This document shows, piece by piece, positions 35,961-44,465 of a DNA stretch of 64,000 bases. How positions within the stretch are numbered: position 1 is the first letter of the stretch; each line of letters opens with the position of its first letter. The position numbers were made by a program, and so were the translations under genes. The stretch covers positions 124,001 to 188,000 of the forward strand of contig CABXZD010000001.1 in NCBI GenBank assembly GCA_902516465.1, in the 5' to 3' direction. The notes beneath the pieces are model-generated. The model had not been told where the DNA came from and made no database searches. It saw nothing but the letters and a program-made list of their open reading frames with translations. The DNA comes from an uncultured Pelagibacteraceae bacterium (GTDB lineage: Bacteria > Pseudomonadota > Alphaproteobacteria > Pelagibacterales > Pelagibacteraceae).

Positions 35961-37294
35961 ATCAACTTATCATTATCTAACCAACTTACATTAAAATTAG
36001 AGTTAATAAATTTTTTATGATTTAGAAGTTTTTTATGTAAAGGGATTGTTGTTGTTATACCTTCTATTACAAATTCATCTAATGATCTTTTCATTCGCTG
36101 TATAGCTTCGACCCTATTTCTTCCATGACAAATAAGCTTACATATCATGCTGTCATAATATGGTGTTACTTTATAACCTTGAAATATTGCTCCATCCACT
36201 CTAGTACGAAACCCAGAGGGTTGATGACACATATTTATTGTTCCAGGAGAAGGTTGAAAATTTTTACTTGCATCTTCAGCATTAATCCTACACTCTATAG
36301 CGTGTCCTCTTGGGTTGATATCACTTTGTTTTAGAGCCGTTTCTCCTGAAAAAGCAATCCAAATTTGTTCTTTGATAATGTCTATTCCTGTTACCATCTC
36401 TGTCACTGGATGTTCAACCTGAATTCTGGTATTCATTTCTAAAAAGTAAAATTTACCATCCTCATAGATAAACTCTATAGTTCCAGCACCCTCATATCCA
36501 ATTTTACTAACCATATTTACAGTTTTTTCAAATAGATCCTTTCTAATATTATCATTTAATACTGGACTTGGAGTTTCTTCTATCAATTTTTGATGTCTTC
36601 TTTGAACAGAACAATCCCTTTCATGTAAATGTATAGTTCTGTTTTTTCCAGACAAAATTTGAACCTCTATGTGTCTAGGATTTTGAAAAAATTTTTCAAT
36701 ATAAACTTTATCATTACCAAAATATTTTTTTGCCTCAGATTTTGCAGTAGAAAAAAGAGTATCAAAATCTTCTTCTTTATTTACAATTTTCATTCCTTTT
36801 CCACCGCCACCACCTGATGCTTTAATCAAAATTGGGAAACCAATTTTTTTTGAAAGTTCTTTAGCCTCTGTCAGATTTTGAACACCGTCCTCTGAACCGT
36901 CAATAATTGGTAGTCCATTTTCTTTGGCAATTTTTTTAGCTTGAATCTTATCGCCCATCATTTTTATATGTTTAGAAGATGCTCCAATAAACTTAATTTT
37001 ATTTTCTTCCAAAATTTTAGCGAAATTAGCATTTTCAGATAAAAAACCATATCCAGGATGGACTGCTTCAGCACCAGTCAAATCTATTGCTGATAACAGA
37101 GCTGGAATATTTAAATAACTACTTGCTGGTTGATGAGAGCCAATACAAACACTTTCGTCAGCTAATTTTACATGCATACCATCTCTGTCAACATCAGAAT
37201 GGACAGCTACAGTTTGAATTCCCCATTCTTTACACGCTCTGATTATTCTAACCGCAATCTCCCCGCGATTTGCAATTAAAATTTTTTTAAACAT
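35957..37294 (-). CDS. accC: Acetyl-CoA carboxylase, biotin carboxylase subunit
   Basis: Carboxylates biotin on AccB with ATP and bicarbonate. The 445-aa ATP-grasp protein shows KILIANRGEIAVRIIRACKE at the start, the Gly-rich lid KASGGGGGKGMKI at about residues 158-170, EKFFQNPRHIEVQIL, and FLEMNTRIQVEHPVTE. It follows accB, sharing one base, in accB-accC order. Confidence 0.96.
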   Translation of the reverse strand: MFKKILIANRGEIAVRIIRACKEWGIQTVAVHSDVDRDGMHVKLADESVCIGSHQPASSYLNIPALLSAIDLTGAEAVHPGYGFLSENANFAKILEENKIKFIGASSKHIKMMGDKIQAKKIAKENGLPIIDGSEDGVQNLTEAKELSKKIGFPILIKASGGGGGKGMKIVNKEEDFDTLFSTAKSEAKKYFGNDKVYIEKFFQNPRHIEVQILSGKNRTIHLHERDCSVQRRHQKLIEETPSPVLNDNIRKDLFEKTVNMVSKIGYEGAGTIEFIYEDGKFYFLEMNTRIQVEHPVTEMVTGIDIIKEQIWIAFSGETALKQSDINPRGHAIECRINAEDASKNFQPSPGTINMCHQPSGFRTRVDGAIFQGYKVTPYYDSMICKLICHGRNRVEAIQRMKRSLDEFVIEGITTTIPLHKKLLNHKKFINSNFNVSWLDNDKLI

Positions 37295-37725
37295 TATTCT
37301 AAAATGATTAAGGTCTGCCCATATTCGACAGGCTGGCCATCTTTAACTAAAATTTCTTTTACTACCCCATCAAAACTTGAAGGTATGTGATTCATAGTTT
37401 TCATTGCTTCAACAATCATTATTGTATCACCCTTTTTAATTTTTTTTCCAACTTCAATAAATTTTTTAGCCCCTGGTTCAGGTGCGTGATATGCAGTACC
37501 TATAATTGGCGAAACAACTTCTAAACCATTCTTTTTATTAGTTGTAGTATTTGAAATTTTTTCTGTAGAAGAATTATTAGGATTTGGTAAATTTTGAGGA
37601 TTTATTGATAAATTGTTTTTAGAAACTTTGATTTTTTTATCTTTCTCTGTATATTCTAATTCTGTTAGATTAAATTCTTCTAAGTAATCACTCAACTCTT
37701 TAATTATTTTTTTATCTATTTTCAT
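37294..37725 (-). CDS. accB: Acetyl-CoA carboxylase, biotin carboxyl carrier protein
   Basis: A 143-aa carrier with an N-terminal helix region, a Asn/Pro/Ser-rich linker (about residues 38-66) and a C-terminal biotinyl domain in which Lys109 of EAMKTMNH receives biotin. It overlaps aroQ by 14 bases and accC by one, so aroQ-accB-accC are likely one transcript. Confidence 0.95.
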   Translation of the reverse strand: MKIDKKIIKELSDYLEEFNLTELEYTEKDKKIKVSKNNLSINPQNLPNPNNSSTEKISNTTTNKKNGLEVVSPIIGTAYHAPEPGAKKFIEVGKKIKKGDTIMIVEAMKTMNHIPSSFDGVVKEILVKDGQPVEYGQTLIILE

Positions 37726-38161
37726 CTTTTAAAAGGTTTTGCATTGCAATTATGGCTAAAGTATAACCTTTTTCACCTAAACCAAAAATACCACCATCTG
37801 CAACATCACTTATTAATGATTTGTGACGAAATTTCTCTCTTTTGTATATATTTGATATGTGTAATTCAATTATAGGTTTATTAAAGATATGCAATGCATC
37901 TCTTATAGCAACTGAAGTGTGTGTGAATGCTGCAGCATTAATTATCATCCCATCAAAATTTTTTCTAGCATCTTGAATTAAATTGACTAATTCACCCTCT
38001 ATGTTGGACTGAACAAATTTTACTGTTAAGCCGAGTTCCTTTGATTTCACTTCACATTTGTCTTTCAGTTTGTTAAAAGTTATTGATCCATATTGGGATT
38101 GTTCTCTTTCACCTAATAGATTAAGATTTGGACCGTTAACAATAATAATTTTATTACCCAT
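37712..38161 (-). CDS. aroQ: 3-dehydroquinate dehydratase, type II
   Basis: Third step of the shikimate pathway. The 149-aa protein has NGPNLNLLGEREQSQYG with the catalytic Tyr near residue 24, INAAAFTHTSVAIRDAL with Asn/His active-site residues and ELHISNIYKREKFRHKS. aroQ-accB-accC is a common alphaproteobacterial order. The start codon is only 16 bases from that of divergent thiS. Confidence 0.95.
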   Translation of the reverse strand: MGNKIIIVNGPNLNLLGEREQSQYGSITFNKLKDKCEVKSKELGLTVKFVQSNIEGELVNLIQDARKNFDGMIINAAAFTHTSVAIRDALHIFNKPIIELHISNIYKREKFRHKSLISDVADGGIFGLGEKGYTLAIIAMQNLLKDENR

Positions 38162-38177
38162 ATGTTTCTTATATACG

Positions 38178-38396
38178 ATGAAAAAAATAAAAAAAATAAA
38201 AATTAATTTGAACGGAAAAACAAAGTTAATTAACGAAAATTCGAAAATTCAAACTCTAATTACAGATTTGAAAATACCTTTAAAAAAAGTTGCTATTGAA
38301 TTAAACCATGAAATATTGGATAAAAAAAAATTAAATAAGATTAAACTTAGAAATAATGATAAAATTGAAATTGTTCATTTTATTGGGGGTGGTTGA
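38178..38396 (+). CDS. thiS: Sulfur carrier protein ThiS
   Basis: A 72-aa ubiquitin-like protein whose C-terminal Gly-Gly is adenylated and thiocarboxylated to supply sulfur for the thiazole of thiamine. The sequence ends VHFIGGG, with the required diglycine (one Gly more than usual). The longer open frame starting at 38058 runs through the opposite-strand aroQ and adds unrelated residues, so I use the ATG at 38178. It is followed by thiG. Confidence 0.9.
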   Translation: MKKIKKIKINLNGKTKLINENSKIQTLITDLKIPLKKVAIELNHEILDKKKLNKIKLRNNDKIEIVHFIGGG

Positions 38397-38401
38397 AATT
38401 A

Positions 38402-39172
38402 ATGAGTGATACGTTTGTGGTTGCAAATAAGAAATTCAAATCAAGGCTTATTGTCGGCACAGGAAAATATAAAAATATGAAAGAGTGTGCTAAGGCTGTA
38501 AAATTATCTGGAGCAGATATCGTGACAGTTGCAGTGAGAAGAGTGAATATTGTTGATAAAAAAAAACCACTATTGATGGATTATATCGATCCAAAAAAAA
38601 TTACTTATTTACCAAACACAGCAGGATGCTTTAACTCAAAGGATGCATTAAGAACATTAAGATTAGCCAGAGAGATAGGTGGTTGGAAATTGGTAAAACT
38701 TGAAGTTTTAGGTGACAAACAGAACCTGTTTCCTGAAATGATAGAAACACTTAACTCAACAGAAATACTGGCAAAAGAAGGATTTAAAGTTATGGTTTAT
38801 TGTAATGATGATCCTTTAATGGCTAAAAGATTAGAAAATTCTGGGGCGAGTGCAATCATGCCTCTTGCTGCGCCAATAGGTTCTGGTTTAGGAATACTTA
38901 ATAAAATAAACATTAAGATTATAAGAGCTCAAACAAAACTACCTTTAATAATTGATGCAGGTTTAGGTCAAGCATCTGATGCAACTATCGCTATGGAATT
39001 AGGTTGCGATGGTGTTCTTGTAAATACTGCTATTGCCGGAGCAAAAAAACCATTTGATATGGCTTTAGCGTTTAAAAATGCAGTTATAGCTGGTAGACAA
39101 AGTTACCTTTCTGGACGAATAAAAAAAAATTTTTTAGGTGCTCCCTCTTCTCCAACAAAAGGAATTATTTAG
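38402..39172 (+). CDS. thiG: Thiazole synthase
   Basis: Forms the thiazole phosphate of thiamine from DXP, dehydroglycine and ThiS thiocarboxylate. A (beta/alpha)8 protein of 256 aa with SRLIVGTGKYKN, VTVAVRRVNI, LPNTAGCF, the catalytic WKLVKLEVLGD segment (Schiff-base Lys), and LIIDAGLGQASDA. I chose ATG 38402 over an upstream TTG at 38393 that overlaps thiS. The thiS-thiG pair implies thiazole is made here; thiC is not in this window. Its 3' end overlaps rne by eight bases. Confidence 0.94.
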   Translation: MSDTFVVANKKFKSRLIVGTGKYKNMKECAKAVKLSGADIVTVAVRRVNIVDKKKPLLMDYIDPKKITYLPNTAGCFNSKDALRTLRLAREIGGWKLVKLEVLGDKQNLFPEMIETLNSTEILAKEGFKVMVYCNDDPLMAKRLENSGASAIMPLAAPIGSGLGILNKINIKIIRAQTKLPLIIDAGLGQASDATIAMELGCDGVLVNTAIAGAKKPFDMALAFKNAVIAGRQSYLSGRIKKNFLGAPSSPTKGII

Positions 39173-40943
39173 CTTTTTTAAAAAATCTTTTTTTTTTAAA
39201 TATTTTTTTTTTGAATTTTTTTTTATCTTTTAAATCTATTATATTGTCATCTTTTTTTAATTGTTCAAGATTTTTCATTTTTTCGTAGTGCTCTATTAAT
39301 TCTAAAGTTTTTTTCGATTTATTTTTAAAATCAATAATATATTCTGGAATTATCAAATTATTATCCGTTATTATATCAATTTTAGATTTATTTTTTTTTT
39401 CAAAATAAGTTAAATCATTTACAAAATTTTCTTTTAAAAAGTCTGAGATCTTCTTACAAACTTTCAATTCAACAAATTTTGCTTTGTTTAAAACAGTTTT
39501 TATTTCTACTAATTTAAGTATTTTAAGTGCAAAAGACTCGTCAGTTAAGTTTATTTTCCATTTAACAGCACTTTCTCTGAGCCTTTGTCTTGACATTTCT
39601 AGTAAACCAAAATTACTTATCCTTCCAATCTGAATACGAGCTCTATCTGTGCGACATTTTTCTTTGAGCCTTTTCTCAACCGATTTTCTGTTTGCATAAC
39701 TTAGCATATCTATAAAATCAATTATGATTAAACCCGATAAGTCTCTAATCTTAATTTGACGCGCAATTTCATCAGCTGCCTCAAGGTTTGTATCTACAGC
39801 AGTGTTTTCAACATTTTTTTGTTTAATTGAGCTTCCAGAATTTATATCAATTGAAACTAGAGCCTCAGTCGGATTTATTACCAAATATCCACCAGAACTT
39901 AGTTTAATTTCAGATTCAAATATTTGGTTTAATTTTTGCTCAATTCCTTTCTCAATAAACAAAGGAGTCTTTCCTCTATATTTCTTAATTCTTTTTAAAT
40001 GAGATGGCATCATCATTTTTAAAAAATTTTGTGCTTTTTTATAACCCTCGTTACCTTCCACAAATATATTTTTAGTATTTTCATCGTACATATCTCTTAG
40101 TGTTCTTTTAATTATTTCACTCTCCCTATGTATTAACAATGGTGCAATCGAGTTTAGAGCATTGTCTTTAATTTGGTTCCATGTTTTTATCAAAGTTTCT
40201 AAATCTTGATTAATTTCATTTTTAGTTTTATTACTTCCTGCAGTTCTCACAATCAAACCCATTTCTTTTGGTATCTCTATCTCATTTAGGATTGTCCTTA
40301 TTTTTTTTCTTTCGGCAGGGTTATAGATCTTTCTTGATATACCTCCACCCTTGGGTGTATTTGGCATTAGCACAATATACTTCCCTGCAATAGATATAAA
40401 TGTACTTAATGCAGCTCCTTTTTGACCACGCTCATCTTTAATTACCTGAATTAAAATTACTTGGTTAGGTTTTATAACCTCTTGAATTTTATATTTCTTA
40501 AATTTAAATTTTTTGATCTTATCTTTAATTTTTTCTTCCTCAGAAAATTCCTTATCTTGGATTTCACTTTTTTCAATTGGATCATCAGCCTCTAAATTAC
40601 CTTCAGCTAGATTCTCTTCCTCTTTTGCTTCCACTGTTTTTGAAAGCTCTTCTCTAGCTTCCTTTTCCTCTTTTTTGATAATTTCTAAATCGCTTTTTGG
40701 AATCTGATAATAGTCTGACTGAATGTCATTAAATGATAGAAAACCGTGTTTCTCTCTACCAAAATCAACAAACGCTGCTTGCAAAGAGGGTTCAATCCTA
40801 CTTACTTTACCTAAGTAGATATTATTTTTTATTAAATTATTTTTTATGCCTTCGTACTCGTAATCTTCGATTCCATGTTCCGATTTAAGCACAACTCTAG
40901 TTTCATTTGGATGCGATGCATCAATGTATAAATTTTTTTCCAT
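39165..40943 (-). CDS. rne: Ribonuclease E/G family endoribonuclease lacking the zinc-link
   Basis: Main single-strand endoribonuclease of RNA decay and processing. From the ATG at 40943 (MEKNLYIDASHPNETRV, the family start) it is 592 aa. The S1 domain is split by a charged insert at about residues 84-150, as in other alphaproteobacteria. Catalytic Asp residues lie in VSIDINS and DFIDML. The CPxCxGxG zinc-link that joins dimers in E. coli RNase E is missing: SRQRL (about 451-455) runs almost directly into DESFALKIL. The tail is short and very Lys/Phe-rich. A longer frame to 41009 enters the divergent mrcA leader and is not used. Confidence 0.92.
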   Translation of the reverse strand: MEKNLYIDASHPNETRVVLKSEHGIEDYEYEGIKNNLIKNNIYLGKVSRIEPSLQAAFVDFGREKHGFLSFNDIQSDYYQIPKSDLEIIKKEEKEAREELSKTVEAKEEENLAEGNLEADDPIEKSEIQDKEFSEEEKIKDKIKKFKFKKYKIQEVIKPNQVILIQVIKDERGQKGAALSTFISIAGKYIVLMPNTPKGGGISRKIYNPAERKKIRTILNEIEIPKEMGLIVRTAGSNKTKNEINQDLETLIKTWNQIKDNALNSIAPLLIHRESEIIKRTLRDMYDENTKNIFVEGNEGYKKAQNFLKMMMPSHLKRIKKYRGKTPLFIEKGIEQKLNQIFESEIKLSSGGYLVINPTEALVSIDINSGSSIKQKNVENTAVDTNLEAADEIARQIKIRDLSGLIIIDFIDMLSYANRKSVEKRLKEKCRTDRARIQIGRISNFGLLEMSRQRLRESAVKWKINLTDESFALKILKLVEIKTVLNKAKFVELKVCKKISDFLKENFVNDLTYFEKKNKSKIDIITDNNLIIPEYIIDFKNKSKKTLELIEHYEKMKNLEQLKKDDNIIDLKDKKKFKKKIFKKKRFFKKAK

Positions 40944-41033
40944 ATAATGATTGTTTTTTGGTTCATTTAAATTTTCTTTTTTAAAATTCTGATGCCTTAT
41001 CTTTACCAAATTCCGGTATATAATGGAAACGAA
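40944..41033. other. Divergent rne/mrcA intergenic region
   Basis: A 90-base gap between two outward-facing genes. A perfect TATAAT is at 41019-41024 on the plus strand, but it is only about ten bases from the mrcA ATG; if used, that mRNA would be almost leaderless. On the minus strand there is only AT-rich sequence with no clear box. The long 5' untranslated autoregulatory region of E. coli rne is not possible here. Confidence 0.4.
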
Positions 41034-43370
41034 ATGAATAAATTTTTACTTAATATTTTGATAATTCTGACAAGTTTTTCCTTAGTTATTTTAGTAACTG
41101 TTTTGGTAATTTTATGGACATTTTCCAATAATATACCTGACTATAAATTTTTAAAAAATTATAAACCCCCTGTTTCTAGCAGAGTATATTCTGGGGATGG
41201 AAGTCTGGTTGCAGATTTTTCGAAAGAAAAAAGAATATTTGTACCTTACGACTCATTACCAAAAAGTGTTATTTACTCGTTTTTATCAGCTGAAGATAAA
41301 AATTTTTTTTCACACCCTGGAGTTGATGCTAAAGGGGTTCTAAGAGCTGTAATAAATAACATAAAAAACGTTTTATCCTCTAAACGTTTAGAGGGAGCAT
41401 CAACAATCACCCAACAAGTTGCTAAAAACTTTTTATTAACAAATGAAGTTAGTTTGAATAGAAAAATTAAAGAGGCAATACTTGCTTTTAGAATAGAGAG
41501 AGCTCTTTCAAAGGAAAGAATTCTTGAATTGTATTTAAATCAAATTTATCTTGGTAGTGGAGCCTACGGAGTAGCGGCCGCTAGTCTAGAATATTTTGAT
41601 AAATCTATTAAAGAATTAAATTATAATGAATCAGCTTTACTTGCCGCACTCCCTAAAGCCCCAAGTAAGTATAATCCATATAGAAATATGGAGTTAGCTA
41701 AGTTTAGAAGAGATTTAGTTTTAGAAAACCTTTTAGAAAATGGCTTTATAAATCAGAATGATTATCAAAAATTCAAGAATCAAGATATAATACTAAAAAA
41801 GAAAAAAAAGATATTTTTAGAAGATGCTCAATATTATATCGAGGATGTAAGAAAAAATATTATAGAAAAATTAACTTATCAAAAAGTCTATAAACAAGGG
41901 TTCAACATAAATTCTCCTATTGATTTAAATTTACAAAAAATTGCAACCAAAGCTTTAAGGGATGGACTAATCACCTACGATCAACGAAAAGGTTGGAGAG
42001 GACCCTTGGAAAATAAAAGATATGAAAAAAATTGGAGTGAAAATTTAAAAAAATATAAATTAGAAAAATCTATTGGTTGGGAAATTGCAATTATCAAAAA
42101 AATCAATCAGTTTTCAGTTACTATTGAAACGGTAGATAAACTAAATGGAGAAATAGATTATAAAGATCTTAGTTGGACCAAGAAAGAGATAAACGAGATT
42201 TTAAAATCAGGTGATATTGTTTATGTTAAAAAGATTAGTAAAAATAAATTTGCATTACAGCAACTACCAAAAATTAATGGAGGAATTGTTGTTATGGATC
42301 CTTATACAGGAAGAGTCTTAGCACTAAGCGGTGGTTTTAGTTTTAAAAATAGTGAATTTAACCGAGCAACTCAGGCATTAAGACAACCCGGTTCAGCCTT
42401 TAAACCATTTATATATGCACTTGCTCTAGAAAATAATTACACACCTACCTCGCTCGTTTTAGATGCACCATTAGTTTTGGATCAAGGATCAGATCTAAAA
42501 ATGTGGAAACCACAAAATTATGGTAAAAAGTTTTATGGACCTTCTACACTTAGAATTGGTTTGGAAAAATCAAGAAATTTGATGACAGTAAGAATAGCAC
42601 AAAATTTAGGTATTGAAAAAATTATTAATTTTTCAAAAGATTTGGGTATATATGAAAATCCAGAAAAATTAATTTCAATTTCATTAGGCTCAACAGAAAC
42701 TACTTTGCTTAAATTAACAGCAGCTTACTGTTCTTTTGTGAATGGAGGAAAGTTGGTTAATCCAATATTAATTGACAGAATTCAAGACAGTGAAGGAAAT
42801 ACATTGGTCAATAATGAAAAAAGAACTTGTGAAAATTGTGAAAAAATTTCTTTTACAAGTAATGAATATCCAAGAATTAAAGATAATTACAAACAAATAT
42901 TTTCTCCACAAACTGCATATCAAATGACCTCTTTATTGGAGGGAGTGATTCAAAGGGGAACAGGTAAAAAATTAAGAAAATTAAATTTAAATTTAGCAGG
43001 TAAAACTGGAACAACAAATGAGAATACTGATGCTTGGTTTATAGGTTTTACCTCTAATCTAGTAGTAGGAGTTTATGTAGGTATGGATGAACCAAAAACG
43101 TTAGGAAAAAACGAAACTGGATCAAAAACAGCATTACCCATTTTTCAAAATTTTGTTAAGAAAGCCATAAGAAAGAATGATGCAAGACCATTTAAATCAT
43201 CAGAAAATATAACTATGATGGTAGTTGATCCGTTAACTGGTCAAAAAGCTAAGTTTTCCTCTAAAAATACAATTGTTGAAGTTTATAAGAGTAAAAATGT
43301 AGTTGATGGTAAGGTTGTGTACACAATTAATAATAGATTAGAGTCTAATAATATATTAAAGTTTTACTAA
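41034..43370 (+). CDS. mrcA: Penicillin-binding protein 1A (bifunctional)
   Basis: Polymerises and cross-links peptidoglycan. The 778-aa protein has one N-terminal membrane helix, a glycosyltransferase domain with catalytic Glu87 in SAEDKNFFSHPG and the GASTITQQVAKN segment, an OB-like insert, and a transpeptidase domain with Ser454-x-x-Lys457 (GSAFKP), SxN and KTGTT. I use the ATG at 41034, which precedes the helix and has a GGA ribosome site; a longer frame from 40992 adds 14 residues before it. The stop codon shares one base with the prfB start. Confidence 0.94.
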   Translation: MNKFLLNILIILTSFSLVILVTVLVILWTFSNNIPDYKFLKNYKPPVSSRVYSGDGSLVADFSKEKRIFVPYDSLPKSVIYSFLSAEDKNFFSHPGVDAKGVLRAVINNIKNVLSSKRLEGASTITQQVAKNFLLTNEVSLNRKIKEAILAFRIERALSKERILELYLNQIYLGSGAYGVAAASLEYFDKSIKELNYNESALLAALPKAPSKYNPYRNMELAKFRRDLVLENLLENGFINQNDYQKFKNQDIILKKKKKIFLEDAQYYIEDVRKNIIEKLTYQKVYKQGFNINSPIDLNLQKIATKALRDGLITYDQRKGWRGPLENKRYEKNWSENLKKYKLEKSIGWEIAIIKKINQFSVTIETVDKLNGEIDYKDLSWTKKEINEILKSGDIVYVKKISKNKFALQQLPKINGGIVVMDPYTGRVLALSGGFSFKNSEFNRATQALRQPGSAFKPFIYALALENNYTPTSLVLDAPLVLDQGSDLKMWKPQNYGKKFYGPSTLRIGLEKSRNLMTVRIAQNLGIEKIINFSKDLGIYENPEKLISISLGSTETTLLKLTAAYCSFVNGGKLVNPILIDRIQDSEGNTLVNNEKRTCENCEKISFTSNEYPRIKDNYKQIFSPQTAYQMTSLLEGVIQRGTGKKLRKLNLNLAGKTGTTNENTDAWFIGFTSNLVVGVYVGMDEPKTLGKNETGSKTALPIFQNFVKKAIRKNDARPFKSSENITMMVVDPLTGQKAKFSSKNTIVEVYKSKNVVDGKVVYTINNRLESNNILKFY

Positions 43371-44465
43371 TGGATGATAAATTTATAATTTACAAAAAAG
43401 AAATTCAAAATATAAATCAAAGAGTTAAGGAGTATCTTTGAAACCAATAGTATTTATTCTAAATTAGAGACACATAGCAAAAAAATGCTTGAACCTAATT
43501 TTTGGAAAAATAAAACTTACTCAAAAAATATTTTAAAAGAAAAAAAATTATTTGAAGACCTTATCAAATCTCATAAAGACTCTGTTCAAAAATTAGAAGA
43601 TTTAAAAGATTTGTATCAATTATCTATTGAAGAAAAAAATATTAATGTTCAAAAAGAGGTATTTGAAAGTATAAGAAATTTAAGAGATGCAGTAAAAAAA
43701 GATGAAGTGAAGTGTTTTTTGTCAAACGAAGCAGACTCCCTTGATAGTTATGTGGAAATCCATGCTGGAGCTGGAGGTACTGAAAGCCAGGATTGGGCGG
43801 ACATGTTGAGAAGAATGTACTTGAAATGGTCAGATAATAAAAAATTTAGATCTCATTTAATCAGTGAACATAGAGGTGATGAAGCAGGTATAAAATCTTC
43901 CATAATAATGATAGAGGGTGATTATGTTTTTGGATGGCTCAAAAAAGAGTCTGGAATTCATAGATTAGTGAGGATTTCACCATTTGACTCTGGTGCTAGA
44001 AGACATACTAGTTTCGCAAGTGTATGGGTTTATCCCGTTGTAGATGATAATATTAATATAGAGATTTTGGATAAAGATTTAAGAATAGACACTTATCGAT
44101 CAAGTGGTGCAGGCGGACAGCACGTTAATACAACGGATAGTGCTGTAAGAATAACTCATATACCCTCTAAAATAGTTGTTCAGTGCCAGAATGAGAGGTC
44201 ACAACATAAAAACAAAGAAACCTGCATGAATATGCTAAAGGCTCGTTTATATGATTTTGAGATAAAAAAAAAGTCTGAGGAAACACAAATTTCAGAAACA
44301 TCTAAAGCTGAAATTGGCTGGGGTCACCAAATAAGATCATATGTGCTACAACCATATAGACTTGTTAAGGATAATAGAACGAATTTCGAAAGTACTAATC
44401 CAGAAAAAATCCTAGATGGCGAAATTGATGAGTTTTTACAAAAATCTTTGTATGAAATTAAATGA
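43370..44465 (+). CDS. prfB: Peptide chain release factor 2, with programmed +1 frameshift
   Basis: Releases peptides at UGA and UAA. The full protein needs a +1 frameshift: a first reading frame of 23 codons from ATG 43370 ends at TGA 43439-43441; skipping T43439 continues in the long frame with GAA ACC AAT, giving 364 aa, the normal RF2 length. The site has an AAGGAG at 43427-43432 three bases before CTT TGA, the same design as E. coli prfB. The long frame carries the stop-recognition SPF (RISPFDSG) and the catalytic GGQ (GAGGQHVNTT). mrcA and the AsmA-like gene flank it with one- and four-base overlaps. Confidence 0.95.
43427..43441 (+). promoter_or_regulatory. prfB programmed +1 frameshift site (autoregulation)
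   Basis: The element is AAGGAG, three bases, CTT, then TGA. The internal ribosome-site-like AAGGAG and slippery CUU-U let the ribosome slip forward one base when RF2 is scarce and UGA decoding is slow, so RF2 controls its own synthesis. Spacing and order match the known E. coli signal. Confidence 0.93.

Noticed and set aside
38058-38177. Long N-terminal extension of thiS
   Set aside because: It runs opposite to the conserved aroQ N-terminus and has no resemblance to ThiS, which starts at 38178.
40944-41009. Longer N-terminus for rne, and a longer one for mrcA from 40992
   Set aside because: The two extensions overlap each other on opposite strands; family starts and the mrcA membrane helix support 40943 and 41034.
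43370-43485. prfB looked like a truncated gene or one with an inactivating frameshift upstream
   Set aside because: The stop is TGA directly after CTT with AAGGAG at the right distance, and the +1 frame restores normal RF2 length. It is the programmed signal, not damage.
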